NCBI RefSeq assembly: GCF_038006045.1
Contig: NZ_JBBOUK010000001.1
Coordinates: forward strand, 847,001 to 911,000
Length of the DNA: 64,000 bases
Origin: Exiguobacterium sp. FSL W8-0210
GTDB taxonomy: Bacteria; Bacillota; Bacilli; Exiguobacteriales; Exiguobacteriaceae
Direction of reading: 5' to 3'
In this document: piece by piece, positions 34,792 through 45,620 of the stretch
How positions within the stretch are numbered: the stretch's first letter is position 1
Layout of the letters: the number at the start of each line of letters is the position of its first letter
Made by a program: the position numbers and the translations under genes
Notes under the pieces: generated by a model
Seen by the model: the letters and a program-made list of their open reading frames with translations, nothing else
Database searches by the model: none
What the model was told of the DNA's origin: nothing

Positions 34792-35754
34792 GTGATATTC
34801 AACGAAAGAATCCCATTTGCATTTTCGAATTCAGAACAGATTCAAGCATTCGTCGGTCCGAATGATGCAGTCTTACGTACGATGGAAGCAGAACTTGACG
34901 TTCAGCTGACGCATCGAGGAGATGAACTGTTGGCACAATCCGAACAGGAGCAGTCTGTGATCTTAGCAGGACAGGTCGTAGGCGTCTTGAAACAACTTGT
35001 GAATCGTGGTGCTGTTTTAACAGAGCGTGACGCGACGAGCGCCATTCAACTCGCACGTCAAGATCGTGTGGATGAACTGCTAGAACTTTACGATACGGTC
35101 ATTCATACGAATCATAAAGGAAAACCACTTCGTGCAAAGACACTCGGTCAAGCACGTTACGTTCGGGGAATCGACCGCTGTGATTTGACATTTGGTATTG
35201 GGCCAGCGGGAACCGGAAAAACGTATCTTGCTGTCGTGATGGCGGCAAAAGCGTTAAAAGAAGGTCACGTCAAACGACTCGTCCTGACGCGTCCGGCAGT
35301 AGAAGCAGGAGAAAATCTAGGATTCCTTCCAGGGGATCTTAAAGAAAAAGTCGATCCCTATCTACGTCCTCTGTACGATGCGCTACATGACGTGCTTGGT
35401 GTCGAACATACGGCTCGTCTGCTTGAACGTGGTGTCATCGAAATCGCACCGCTTGCTTACATGCGAGGACGGACGCTTGAACATGCTTTTGTCATTCTCG
35501 ATGAAGCGCAAAATACGACACGGGAACAAATGAAGATGTTCCTGACGCGTCTCGGATTCCATTCGAAGATGATTGTTACGGGCGATTTAACACAAGTCGA
35601 TCTTCCGCGTGGAAAAACATCTGGTCTACAAGAAGCGTTACATTTGCTCGGTAATGTCAAAGGGATTCATTTTGAGCACTTTGGCTCAGCTGATGTCGTA
35701 CGTCACCCACTTGTCCGGAAAATCGTTGATGCTTATAGTCAGGATTTGACCTAA
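34792..35754 (+). CDS. phoH: PhoH-family ATPase
   Basis: A 320-residue cytosolic ATPase. Residues about 1-100 form the N-terminal region, followed by the PhoH core with RYVRGIDRCDLTFGIGPAGTGKT (Walker A near residue 142) and HAFVILDEAQNTT (Walker B). The family is thought to act in RNA metabolism with YbeY, encoded two genes downstream. The start is GTG 34792 with AGGAGG eleven bases before. The yqfC-yqfD sporulation pair that precedes phoH in Bacillus is absent. Confidence 0.95.
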   Translation: MIFNERIPFAFSNSEQIQAFVGPNDAVLRTMEAELDVQLTHRGDELLAQSEQEQSVILAGQVVGVLKQLVNRGAVLTERDATSAIQLARQDRVDELLELYDTVIHTNHKGKPLRAKTLGQARYVRGIDRCDLTFGIGPAGTGKTYLAVVMAAKALKEGHVKRLVLTRPAVEAGENLGFLPGDLKEKVDPYLRPLYDALHDVLGVEHTARLLERGVIEIAPLAYMRGRTLEHAFVILDEAQNTTREQMKMFLTRLGFHSKMIVTGDLTQVDLPRGKTSGLQEALHLLGNVKGIHFEHFGSADVVRHPLVRKIVDAYSQDLT

Positions 35755-35790
35755 GCCGTTACGGAAAAAGAGGGAAAAGGGGGAGATGAT

Positions 35791-37848
35791 ATGCGCAAGG
35801 TTGGGGTCTGGGTTGGTCTTTTGACAGTAGTATTCTATCTCATCGTATCGACGATGATGTATGTCAGCGTTCGACCAGAAGCCTTGTCCGCAGAACCATT
35901 CTCAATTGCAGAAGAAGATATCCGGTCACCCTTGACGATGGAGGACCGGGTCGCAACAAATCAAATCAAGGAAAATTCGGTTGCTGCAATCGAGAGTCAG
36001 TATACGATCAAACAAGAGTATGCAGCACAGCAAATTGATAAAGTAGAACAACTTTTTGCTAGTTTGTCCGGTATTAAAAAAGCAAATGAGATCGGTAAAA
36101 TCAAGCAGCGTCTGCGTGGGACGGAGGCAGCGACACTGTTGAAGGATGATGAGTTACGCTTGCTTGTGACGTCGACGACAGCACTGCGGAATACGACACG
36201 TGACGTCGTCATTACAGCGATTGAAGAAGCGATGCGTCAACGTATCTCGTCCGATGGTGGTGAAGTAGCAGAAGCACGTGAGAATGCGCGGACGGATATC
36301 GAACGTTCGCCGCTCTCCTTCTCATTAAAAGCAGTCGCTAAAGCGCTGACCGATCAACTGATCGTAACGAATTACGTCTATGATCCGGAAAAGACGGAAC
36401 AGCTCCGTAAGCAGACGAGTGATAAAGTCGAACCGGTTATCATTTCAGAAGGTGAAGTGATCGTCAAACGAGGCGAAGTGATTTCACAAGATGCCTATCG
36501 TCAGCTACAACTCGTCGGATTGATTTCTGATCGACAGTCGTTGAAACCGTTACTCGGTGCGATGCTAATCAGTGCGTTGATGACTGCCTTTTTATTTGGC
36601 TTCATTCACCGTTCGAAACTGCGATACGCTCAAATGGGGCGGATTCGTTTATTTGGGCTTGTCTATCTCGTCGTCAGTCTACAATTACTCGTCATGTATG
36701 GTATGGCGTTCTTAGCAGACGACATCAATCCAGCATTTTACTTACTCACGCCGACGGCTTTTGCTGCGCTCGTCCTGCGTAATTTATTGAACGAACCGAT
36801 TGCCTTATCAAGCTCTCTGTTCACGGCGCTTGCCGGAACGTTCTTCTATAGTGCGAATCAAAACTTCAGCTTCAATATCGCGATCTATTTATTGGTCGGT
36901 GGGTTAGTTGCAACGTTTTTCCTACAATCTAGTTTGTCGCGTCGTCGTATTTTCATGAGCAGTATTTCGATTGCCGGAGCAAACATCGCGATTTTCTTAG
37001 CATTCGTTCTACTGCGAAGCGGTACGTTCGAACCGCGAGAAACATTGATTTTAATCGGCTTTGCGATTGCGAGTGGTATATTGAGTGCCGTCCTGGCAAT
37101 TGGACTATTGCCGTTTCTTGAGATGACATTCGGTATTTTAGCACCGACGCGTCTACTCGAACTGTTGAACCCAACACATCCGTTACTCAAAAAACTATTA
37201 GTTGAAGCACCGGGAACGTACCATCATAGTATGATGGTCGCGAACCTAGCAGAAACAGCCTGTGAAGCAATCGGAGCAGATGGGTTGCTTGCACGAGTCG
37301 GAGCCTACTATCATGATTTAGGGAAAACACGACGGCCACTTTATTTCATTGAAAACCAGCATGGACGTAATCCCCATGATCGATTGACACCGGAAGAGTC
37401 GGCACGTGTCATCTTGGCACATACCGAGGATGGCGTTGAATTACTCGAAGACGCAAAACTTCCTGCAGCGATCATCGATATTTGCCGTCAGCATCATGGA
37501 ACCTCTCTGCTTCGATATTTTTATGTCAAGGCAGCAGAACAAGGTGAGGTCGACGAAAAGACGTTCCGTTACACAGGTCCGAAACCACAAACTCGTGAAG
37601 CGGCGGTCATCATGATCGTTGACTCGATTGAAGCGGCCGTTCGTTCGATGAAAGCTCCTTCAGAAGAAGGAATTCGGGACTTAGTCGCGAAAATCATTCG
37701 TGAAAAGATGATGGATGACCAATTCGCGGAATGTGACATTACGACACGTGAGATTTATCGCGTCGGTGAAAGTGCGTGTCATACTTTATCCGGTTTGTTC
37801 TATGAACGAATCGAGTATCCAGAATTAAAGAAAGAGGCAACGACATGA
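35791..37848 (+). CDS. pgpH: 7TM-HD phosphohydrolase, c-di-AMP phosphodiesterase PgpH
   Basis: A 685-residue membrane protein that degrades c-di-AMP to pApA. It has one N-terminal TM, an extracytoplasmic 7TMR-HDED domain to about residue 245, seven membrane helices at about 255-465, and a cytoplasmic HD domain with LVEAPGTYHHSMMVANL, the metal pair in GAYYHDLGKTRRP and ICRQHHGTSLL. The stop codon overlaps ybeY by 4 bases. Confidence 0.95.
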   Translation: MRKVGVWVGLLTVVFYLIVSTMMYVSVRPEALSAEPFSIAEEDIRSPLTMEDRVATNQIKENSVAAIESQYTIKQEYAAQQIDKVEQLFASLSGIKKANEIGKIKQRLRGTEAATLLKDDELRLLVTSTTALRNTTRDVVITAIEEAMRQRISSDGGEVAEARENARTDIERSPLSFSLKAVAKALTDQLIVTNYVYDPEKTEQLRKQTSDKVEPVIISEGEVIVKRGEVISQDAYRQLQLVGLISDRQSLKPLLGAMLISALMTAFLFGFIHRSKLRYAQMGRIRLFGLVYLVVSLQLLVMYGMAFLADDINPAFYLLTPTAFAALVLRNLLNEPIALSSSLFTALAGTFFYSANQNFSFNIAIYLLVGGLVATFFLQSSLSRRRIFMSSISIAGANIAIFLAFVLLRSGTFEPRETLILIGFAIASGILSAVLAIGLLPFLEMTFGILAPTRLLELLNPTHPLLKKLLVEAPGTYHHSMMVANLAETACEAIGADGLLARVGAYYHDLGKTRRPLYFIENQHGRNPHDRLTPEESARVILAHTEDGVELLEDAKLPAAIIDICRQHHGTSLLRYFYVKAAEQGEVDEKTFRYTGPKPQTREAAVIMIVDSIEAAVRSMKAPSEEGIRDLVAKIIREKMMDDQFAECDITTREIYRVGESACHTLSGLFYERIEYPELKKEATT

Positions 37849-38321
37849 ATATTTATATGACAGACGAAAATAATCGTCTAACGGAAGAACAACGACAGCT
37901 TGTCGAATCGATTTTGATTTACACGGCAGAACAAGAAGAAGTCGATTCAAATAGTGAGTTGTCCGTGACTTTCGTCTCAAACGATGAGATTCAAGAAATC
38001 AATCGTGAATGGCGTGGAAAGGATCAGGCGACAGACGTCATTTCCTTTGCGATGGAAGAACTCGGAGAAGATGAAATCGATTTCGGATTGCTCGAAGATG
38101 AACCAATCGTCCTTGGCGATTTGATCATTTCCGTGGAACGATGCCGTGAACAAGCGGCAGAGTATGGCAATCATTTTGAGCGAGAGCTCGGTTTCCTCGC
38201 TGTCCATGGTTTTCTCCATTTACTCGGATACGATCACATTGAAAAAGCAGATGAGGAAGTCATGACGAAGCGACAGGAGGAAATCCTGCATCACTTCGAG
38301 TTATATCGGGGCACATTGTGA
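37845..38321 (+). CDS. ybeY: rRNA maturation endoribonuclease YbeY
   Basis: A 158-residue zinc metalloenzyme needed for 16S rRNA 3'-end maturation and ribosome quality control. The metal motif is HGFLHLLGYDH (HxxxHxxxxxH, about residues 125-135). INREWRGKDQATDVISF is another family block. It overlaps both neighbours by 4 bases. Confidence 0.97.
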   Translation: MNIYMTDENNRLTEEQRQLVESILIYTAEQEEVDSNSELSVTFVSNDEIQEINREWRGKDQATDVISFAMEELGEDEIDFGLLEDEPIVLGDLIISVERCREQAAEYGNHFERELGFLAVHGFLHLLGYDHIEKADEEVMTKRQEEILHHFELYRGTL

Positions 38322-38668
38322 AAAGCTGGTGGCAACCCTTTCGGCATGCCATGAACGGATTGCGCCAATCGATTCGAGAGGAACGGCATATGAAAGTTCA
38401 TGTGACAGTTGGTGCCATCGTGTTACTTGTCGCCTTTCTATTACCATTGACGTCTGTCGAGCGAGCGATTCTCTTCTTGACGGTCGGGATCGTCATCAGT
38501 GCTGAGATGTTCAATACAGCGTTTGAGCGCGTCGTTGATCTCGTAACGCAGAAATGGCATCCGCTGGCAAAAGCAGTCAAGGATATTGCAAGTGGAGCTG
38601 TTCTTGTGTTGGCGCTTACATCTATTGCAATTGCACTATGCATCTTCATCCCATATTTGGTACAATAA
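38318..38668 (+). CDS. dgkA: Diacylglycerol kinase family protein (undecaprenol kinase type)
   Basis: A 116-residue integral membrane kinase with three helices. The catalytic region is AEMFNTAFERVVDLV (about residues 65-79), and the N-terminal half has GLRQSIREERHMKVHV. Gram-positive DgkA homologues phosphorylate undecaprenol to recycle the wall-lipid carrier. The start is GTG 38318, overlapping the ybeY stop. A GGCC-T5-GGCC hairpin follows but without a T tract. Confidence 0.93.
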   Translation: MKSWWQPFRHAMNGLRQSIREERHMKVHVTVGAIVLLVAFLLPLTSVERAILFLTVGIVISAEMFNTAFERVVDLVTQKWHPLAKAVKDIASGAVLVLALTSIAIALCIFIPYLVQ

Positions 38669-38701
38669 GAATCCGGCCTTTTTGGCCAATACCGTTCCTA
38701 A

Positions 38702-40016
<1,315 letters not shown>

Positions 40017-40019
40017 GCG

Positions 40020-40769
40020 ATGATCGATAAGGCGGAAGGGCTTGTACTACGAACGGTCGTATACGGTGAATCGAATAAAATCGTCACGCTACTGACACGT
40101 GAATACGGCAAGCTCGCCGTCATGGCGCGAGGAGCGAAGAAGCCGGGTAGTCGTTTTAACGCGGCAAGCCAGCCTTTCGTTCGAGCCGTCTATATCTATC
40201 CAAGGTCACGTGGTCTCGGTCAGTTGAAATCAGCAGACGTCATCACGAGTCATGCGCATATCCGGCAAGATGTCGTCTTGATGGCGTATGCGATGTATCT
40301 ACTGGAGCTTGCAGATAAAGCGCTTGATGAACGTGTGCCGCAACCGGCACTCTATGATTTGTTCGTCGAAGGACTGGAGGCGATGGATGAAGGACTCGAT
40401 CCCGACGTCGTCTCCTTCATCATCGAGTTGCGCCTGTTGCGTCATCTAGGGATTGCGCCACACTTGAACGGCTGTACGATTTGCGGGAGTGCTGAAGCAC
40501 CGTTTGCTTTTTCGTTACACCACGGCGGTCTACTCTGTCGCCGGCATCGCCATGAGGATGAACATGCTGTCTTCATGTCAGAAGCAGTCGCGAAGATGCT
40601 CTACGTGTTCTCTGTCTACGATTTTTCGCGGATCGGGACCGTGACGGTGAAGCCGGAAACGAAGCGTCTACTACGTCAAATCATGGATGCTTATATGGAA
40701 CGCTACAGTGGGTTACGCCTACGTTCAAAACGTGTCCTCGACCAGTTGATTGATTTCAGCAACGATTGA
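40020..40769 (+). CDS. recO: DNA repair protein RecO
   Basis: A 249-residue recombination mediator that loads RecA with RecR. It has an N-terminal OB fold (GLVLRTVVYGESNKIVTLLT), a helical middle, and a zinc region with CTICG and CRRHRHEDEH; the third and fourth ligands deviate from a strict four-cysteine site. The glyQS promoter -35 box lies across its stop codon. Confidence 0.95.
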   Translation: MIDKAEGLVLRTVVYGESNKIVTLLTREYGKLAVMARGAKKPGSRFNAASQPFVRAVYIYPRSRGLGQLKSADVITSHAHIRQDVVLMAYAMYLLELADKALDERVPQPALYDLFVEGLEAMDEGLDPDVVSFIIELRLLRHLGIAPHLNGCTICGSAEAPFAFSLHHGGLLCRRHRHEDEHAVFMSEAVAKMLYVFSVYDFSRIGTVTVKPETKRLLRQIMDAYMERYSGLRLRSKRVLDQLIDFSND

Positions 40770-40794
40770 CAGCAACAAGCGGGTTCGGTAGAAT
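40766..40794 (+). promoter_or_regulatory. Sigma-A promoter of the glyQS T-box transcript
   Basis: -35 TTGACA (40766-40771, overlapping the recO stop), 17-base spacer, -10 TAGAAT (40789-40794). Confidence 0.88.
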
Positions 40795-40804
40795 AAATGC
40801 GGTA

Positions 40805-41020
40805 GAAGCAACTAAATGAACACGATGACGAAAAGGAGTACCGCCTTTTTCTCAATCAAGCGATTCCAGGGTGGTGCGAGCTGGGAGTGAGAGGGGCGCG
40901 AATGGCGTTTCGGAGTGTTCTTTGTCAAAAAGAGTGGCATGCGATGCATGCAAGTAGGGTGGAACCGCGGGCTCGTCTCGTCCCTATGTGCAACGATTGT
41001 TGTACATAGGGGCGTTTTTT
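40805..41020 (+). promoter_or_regulatory. T-box riboswitch controlling glyQS
   Basis: Leader of about 215 bases with the T-box sequence AGGGTGGAACCGCG at 40956-40969, followed by a terminator (stem from CGTCCCTATGT at 40979 to ACATAGGGGCG, then TTTTTT at 41015-41020). Stem I elements AGTA, GGTG and GAGTG-type bulges are visible upstream; a GGC triplet at 40904-40906 is the candidate glycine specifier codon. Uncharged tRNA-Gly would pair and allow read-through into glyQ. Confidence 0.95.
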
Positions 41021-41051
41021 GCGTTCCTTAATCATTTCGGAGGTGAAAGTC

Positions 41052-41948
41052 GTGAAGATGACAGTACAAGACATGATCTTGACATTACAAAAATTTTGGG
41101 CAGAACAAGGCTGCTTGACGATGCAAGCATACGACGTAGAAAAAGGAGCCGGTACGATGAATCCGATGACATTCTTACGGAGTCTCGGACCAGAACCATG
41201 GAACGTTTGTTATACAGAACCATCACGCCGACCGGCTGATGGTCGTTACGGGGAAAACCCGAACCGTCTGTATCAACACCATCAATTCCAAGTCATCATG
41301 AAACCGTCACCTGACAACATTCAGGAATTGTACTTACAAAGTCTCGAGTTGCTCGGTATCAACCCACTCGAACATGATATTCGTTTCGTAGAGGATAACT
41401 GGGAGAATCCGACATTCGGTGCTGCAGGTCTCGGCTGGGAAGTATGGCTGAACGGGATGGAAATCACGCAATTCACGTATTTCCAACAAGTCGGTGGAAT
41501 CGAGTGTAACCCGATCGCAGTAGAGATCACGTATGGAATCGAGCGTCTTGCGTCGTACATTCAAGACGTCGAGAGTGTCTTTGATCTCGTTTGGACGGAT
41601 GGCTTCAAATACGGTGATATCTTCTATCAACCGGAGTTCGAACATTCAAAGTATACGTTTGAAACATCAGATGTCGCCTTACTCTTCACTTTGTTCGATC
41701 AATATGAAAAAGAAGCGAATCGTGCCTTGGACGAGAACCTCGTCTTCCCAGCGTATGATTACATCTTGAAATGTTCGCATACCTTTAACCTTCTCGACGC
41801 GAAGGGAGCAATCTCTGTCACGGAACGTACAGGATTCATCCATCGTGTCCGGAACATGTCGCGCCGTTGTGCGCAAAGTTTCATCGAAGAACGGGAACGT
41901 CTTGGCTTCCCATTGATCAAGTCGAAAGCAGGTGAGTCACATGCATGA
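41052..41948 (+). CDS. glyQ: Glycyl-tRNA synthetase alpha subunit
   Basis: A 298-residue catalytic subunit of the bacterial alpha2beta2 enzyme, with [33 protein letters not shown] and [24 protein letters not shown] 41052 lies eight bases after GGAGG; ATG 41058 is the alternative. It is controlled by the T-box upstream and overlaps glyS by 8 bases. Confidence 0.97.
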   Translation: MKMTVQDMILTLQKFWAEQGCLTMQAYDVEKGAGTMNPMTFLRSLGPEPWNVCYTEPSRRPADGRYGENPNRLYQHHQFQVIMKPSPDNIQELYLQSLELLGINPLEHDIRFVEDNWENPTFGAAGLGWEVWLNGMEITQFTYFQQVGGIECNPIAVEITYGIERLASYIQDVESVFDLVWTDGFKYGDIFYQPEFEHSKYTFETSDVALLFTLFDQYEKEANRALDENLVFPAYDYILKCSHTFNLLDAKGAISVTERTGFIHRVRNMSRRCAQSFIEERERLGFPLIKSKAGESHA

Positions 41949-44001
41949 ATTATTACTTGAAATCGGTTTAGAAGAGATGCCGGCTCGATTCGTCCTTCAA
42001 TCCGAAACACAACTCAAGGAACGCGTGACGCGTTTTCTTGAAGAAGCACGGATTGAGTTCACAAGCGTCGAATCCTTCTCGACACCACGCCGTCTTGCAG
42101 TGTATGTCAAAGGTCTCGCAGCACGTCAAAGTGACCTCGAAGAGACATTAAAAGGACCGGCAAAACGTATCGCGATGGACGAAGCAGGGAACTGGACGAA
42201 AGCAGCCGAAGGGTTCGCACGTGGTAAAGGGTTAACGACGGACGATCTCTTCCTTGGAGAAGAAAAAGGAGTCGAGTATCTCTATGCGACACGTAAGGAA
42301 GTCGGACAAGCGACAGCCGATCTACTTCCTGGACTAAAACAAGTCGTCGAAGCGATGACATTCCCGAAAAACATGCGTTGGAGCACACAATCGTTACGTT
42401 ACATGCGTCCGATTCGTTGGTTGATTGCCCTGCTTGACGATCAAGTCATCCCGTTTGAAGTCGCATCCGTCGAAACAGGTCGGACATCACGTGGACATCG
42501 TTTCCTCGGGCAGGACATCACGATCCTGCGTCCGAACGCTTATGTTGAAGCGCTCGCAGGAGAAAACGTCATCGTCAGTTATGAAGCACGTCGTCAATTG
42601 ATTGAAGAACAAATCGCAGCGCTTGCGGCACGCGAACAATTCGAAGTGCCGATTGATGCTTCTTTACTTGAAGAAGTCACGAACCTAGTCGAGTATCCGA
42701 CAGCCTTGTTCGGTGCATTTGATGAAGCATATCTTGAGTTACCAGAAGAAGTCTTGATCACGACGATGAAGGAACACCAACGTTACTTCCCGGTCAAACG
42801 TGACGGTGCGTTGCTCCACTATTTCGTCACGGTACGAAACGGAAACGCAACACATCTTGAAAACGTCGCACGCGGAAACGAAAAAGTCATCCGTGCCCGT
42901 TTAGCCGATGCGCAGTTCTTCTATGAAGAAGATAAAAAAGCAGATATCGATGAACAGGCGAAACGTCTTGATAAAATCGTCTTCCATGAAAAATTAGGAA
43001 CGACAGGTGAAAAAGTCCGTCGCGTCCGTCAGATGGCACTCGCACTTGCCGATCGTGTCGGTGCAGACAAAACACGTGTTGAACGTGCAGGACAAATCTA
43101 TAAATTCGATCTCGTCAGTCAAATGGTCTATGAATTCACAGAATTACAAGGTCTGATGGGTGAGCGGTATGCGAACATGAAGAATGAGGATCCAGAAGTC
43201 GCGGCTGCGATTCGTGAACATTACATGCCACGCTTCGCGGGGGATGCAAGTCCGGAAACACCAACAGGAACACTCTATGCGATTCTCGATAAGATGGACA
43301 GCGTCGCTGGATTCTTCGGTGTCGGCATGATTCCAAGTGGATCAGCGGATCCGTATGCATTGCGTCGTCAAGCACAAGGAATTGTGCAAATCTTATCGGA
43401 TCGTAAGTTGAACTTGACATTGACTGAACTGATTGCCTTCGTCGTGTCTGAACAGGTAGCAGCAGGTCTTTACGCGAAGGATGCCGAAGAAGTTCAAGCT
43501 GCATTACAAGACTTCTTTGCACAACGCTTGAAATACCGTCTATCGGAAATGAACTTCCGTCATGATGTCGTCGAAGCCGCTCTTGATCATACGTTGACAG
43601 TCGAAGCGAATGAGCAGCGTGCTGCGATGCTTGAAAGTGCGACGAAAAAAGAATCGTTTAAGAAAACGGTCGAACAACTCAGCCGTGTCTTAAACATTTC
43701 GAAAAAAGCAGAAGACGTCACAACTGTTAATCCAGCGCTCTTTGAAAATGATGCGGAACGCGCGTTACATGAGGCGATTGAGAAGACCTTACCAGAGGTC
43801 GATCAAGCGATCGCGTCACTTGATTATGAACGAGCGCTTGAGGCACTTGAGGCAACCGTTCCGTCGATCACAGCATACTTTGACGGTACGATGATCATGA
43901 CGGACGACGAAACAGTCCGCACGAACCGTCTTAGCGAAATGAAACGATTTGCGCAAGCCATCGAATCAGTCGCCCGGTTCAATGCACTTACTTTAGCGTA
44001 A
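41941..44001 (+). CDS. glyS: Glycyl-tRNA synthetase beta subunit
   Basis: A 686-residue tRNA-binding subunit. Family blocks are [15 protein letters not shown] at the N-terminus, [14 protein letters not shown] and a C-terminal anticodon-binding helical region. ATG 41941 is inside the end of glyQ with AGGTG before it. Confidence 0.97.
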   Translation: MHELLLEIGLEEMPARFVLQSETQLKERVTRFLEEARIEFTSVESFSTPRRLAVYVKGLAARQSDLEETLKGPAKRIAMDEAGNWTKAAEGFARGKGLTTDDLFLGEEKGVEYLYATRKEVGQATADLLPGLKQVVEAMTFPKNMRWSTQSLRYMRPIRWLIALLDDQVIPFEVASVETGRTSRGHRFLGQDITILRPNAYVEALAGENVIVSYEARRQLIEEQIAALAAREQFEVPIDASLLEEVTNLVEYPTALFGAFDEAYLELPEEVLITTMKEHQRYFPVKRDGALLHYFVTVRNGNATHLENVARGNEKVIRARLADAQFFYEEDKKADIDEQAKRLDKIVFHEKLGTTGEKVRRVRQMALALADRVGADKTRVERAGQIYKFDLVSQMVYEFTELQGLMGERYANMKNEDPEVAAAIREHYMPRFAGDASPETPTGTLYAILDKMDSVAGFFGVGMIPSGSADPYALRRQAQGIVQILSDRKLNLTLTELIAFVVSEQVAAGLYAKDAEEVQAALQDFFAQRLKYRLSEMNFRHDVVEAALDHTLTVEANEQRAAMLESATKKESFKKTVEQLSRVLNISKKAEDVTTVNPALFENDAERALHEAIEKTLPEVDQAIASLDYERALEALEATVPSITAYFDGTMIMTDDETVRTNRLSEMKRFAQAIESVARFNALTLA

Positions 44002-44022
44002 AGAAAAAGGACGGATGAGCCG

Positions 44023-44652
44023 ATGAAGTTAAATGAACGGCAAAAAAAGATACTCCAAATCGTCAAAGAGAACGGTCCGATCACGGGAGAGCAGATTGCT
44101 TCTGCACTCTCCCTGACACGGGCGACATTACGACCCGATTTGTCGATTTTAACGATGACCGGCATGCTAGAAGCGCGTCCACGTGTCGGCTATATGTACG
44201 TTGGAAAGAAAAATGCGTCCATGCTTCATGAGAAACTCGACACCTTGACCGTCGGCGAATTCATGTCGTCGGCAAAGGTCATTCATGAAGGGATGACCGT
44301 ATACGATGCGATCGTTCACTTATTCCTTGAAGATGTGGGTTCGCTGTTCGTCGTCAGTAAGGACCATGCGTTAGTCGGTGTGTTGTCACGTAAGGATTTT
44401 CTACGTGCGGCAATCGGTAATCAAGAGTTAGACTCGTTACCGGTCAATATCATCATGACACGGATGCCGAATTTGACGGTCTGTGAAAAATCGGAGACGT
44501 TGATTGGTGCCGGTATGAAACTGATCGAAAAGCAGATTGATTCAATGCCAGTCGTCGAAGAGGAGAACGGCGTCTTGAAAGTCGTGGGTCGAATGACGAA
44601 GACGAATATGACGAAAGTGTTGGTCGCTTTAGCACGTGATGAAGAAATTTAA
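44023..44652 (+). CDS. ccpN: CcpN-type transcriptional repressor (HTH + CBS pair)
   Basis: A 209-residue regulator. The N-terminal winged HTH is about residues 1-60 (ITGEQIASALSLTRATLRPDLSILT), followed by two CBS domains (VGEFMSSAKVIHEG and NIIMTRMPNLTVCE). In B. subtilis CcpN represses the gluconeogenic genes gapB and pckA on glucose. It is followed by ppsR, the same pairing as in Bacillus, and here follows glyS by 21 bases. Confidence 0.95.
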   Translation: MKLNERQKKILQIVKENGPITGEQIASALSLTRATLRPDLSILTMTGMLEARPRVGYMYVGKKNASMLHEKLDTLTVGEFMSSAKVIHEGMTVYDAIVHLFLEDVGSLFVVSKDHALVGVLSRKDFLRAAIGNQELDSLPVNIIMTRMPNLTVCEKSETLIGAGMKLIEKQIDSMPVVEEENGVLKVVGRMTKTNMTKVLVALARDEEI

Positions 44653-44664
44653 GGAGGGTTCCTG

Positions 44665-45474
44665 ATGCGTCAACGGATTTATGTCGTGAGTGACTCTGTC
44701 GGAGAGACGTGTGAACTCGTCGTCCGCGCAGCTGCAATCCAATTCCCGGAACAAGCTATCGAAACGGTCCGCATTCCGTTCGTCGATGATGATCAAGTCA
44801 TTTATGACTTGGTTCTTCATGCGAAAGAAGAACAAGCGACGATCGCTTTTACGATCGTTCATGCGACCCATCGTCGTCTGCTTGCAGACACAGCGCGTGC
44901 CCACGGTGTAAAAGCAATCGATCTACTTGGTCCATTGCTTGATACGATGGAAGATCGCTTGCAGATGCAACCGAAGGAAGAGCCAGGGTTAATCTATCGC
45001 CTAGATGAGGAGTATTTCCGAAAAATCGAAGCGGTTGAATTTGCTGTCAAGTATGACGATGGACGTGATCCAAAAGGTATCAAACGTGCGGATATCGTCT
45101 TGATCGGGGTGTCGCGTACATCAAAGACACCACTTTCGCAGTATCTGGCTTTGAAGCGATATAAAGTAGCGAACGTACCACTCGTACCTGAATCGATCCC
45201 GCCAGCAGAGCTATTCGATATTCCAAAAGAAAAATGTTTTGGACTACTCATCTCACCGGAAAAGTTGATCGACATCCGAATGGAACGCCTGCGTTCATTA
45301 GGACTCGAACCAGAAGCAGCATATGCGCAGATGGACCGAATCAACCGGGAACTCGAATACGCACGGAATTTATACGAACGAATCGGTTGCCAAGTCATCG
45401 ACGTGACGAATAAAGCAGTCGAGGAAACAGCGAATCTGATTTTGACTGGAATTTCCGGGAAAGCGCATGACTAG
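44665..45474 (+). CDS. ppsR: Pyruvate-phosphate dikinase / PEP synthase regulatory protein
   Basis: A 269-residue bifunctional ADP-dependent kinase/Pi-dependent pyrophosphorylase of the DUF299 family (B. subtilis YqfL). It has IYVVSDSVGETCELVVRAA at the N-terminus, the P-loop-like IGVSRTSKTPLSQYLA (about residues 150-165) and IDVTNKAVEETA. It switches PPDK or PEP synthase on and off by phosphorylation; the target gene is not in the window. Confidence 0.95.
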   Translation: MRQRIYVVSDSVGETCELVVRAAAIQFPEQAIETVRIPFVDDDQVIYDLVLHAKEEQATIAFTIVHATHRRLLADTARAHGVKAIDLLGPLLDTMEDRLQMQPKEEPGLIYRLDEEYFRKIEAVEFAVKYDDGRDPKGIKRADIVLIGVSRTSKTPLSQYLALKRYKVANVPLVPESIPPAELFDIPKEKCFGLLISPEKLIDIRMERLRSLGLEPEAAYAQMDRINRELEYARNLYERIGCQVIDVTNKAVEETANLILTGISGKAHD

Positions 45475-45494
45475 TCAAGCAGTCAGGAACATAG

Positions 45495-45500
45495 TATACT
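45495..45500 (+). promoter_or_regulatory. Possible -10 box of the dnaG-rpoD operon promoter
   Basis: TATACT with TAGTCA (4 of 6 to the -35 consensus) 17 bases upstream at 45472-45477, in the gap before dnaG. Plausible but not strong. Confidence 0.4.
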
Positions 45501-45535
45501 TGTTTAGCTGATAAATGAGATAATGCCCTTTTTCT

Positions 45536-45569
45536 AATGAAACGGAACGAGTCATCGTTCCGTTTCATT
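45536..45569. other. Perfect 15-bp hairpin in the dnaG leader
   Basis: AATGAAACGGAACGA and TCGTTCCGTTTCATT pair without a mismatch around GTCA. On the plus strand no T tract follows (the next bases are GCGGG), so it is not an ordinary terminator; on the minus strand it is followed by AGAAAAAGGG, also not a T tract. Confidence 0.8.
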
Positions 45570-45620
45570 GCGGGTATGGTCATGTAAGGATAAGTTCTCA
45601 AGGAAAGGGGAGAGGACGGA

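Noticed and set aside
38672-38690. GGCC-T5-GGCC hairpin between dgkA and cdd as a terminator
   Set aside because: Stem of only four base pairs and no T tract after it.
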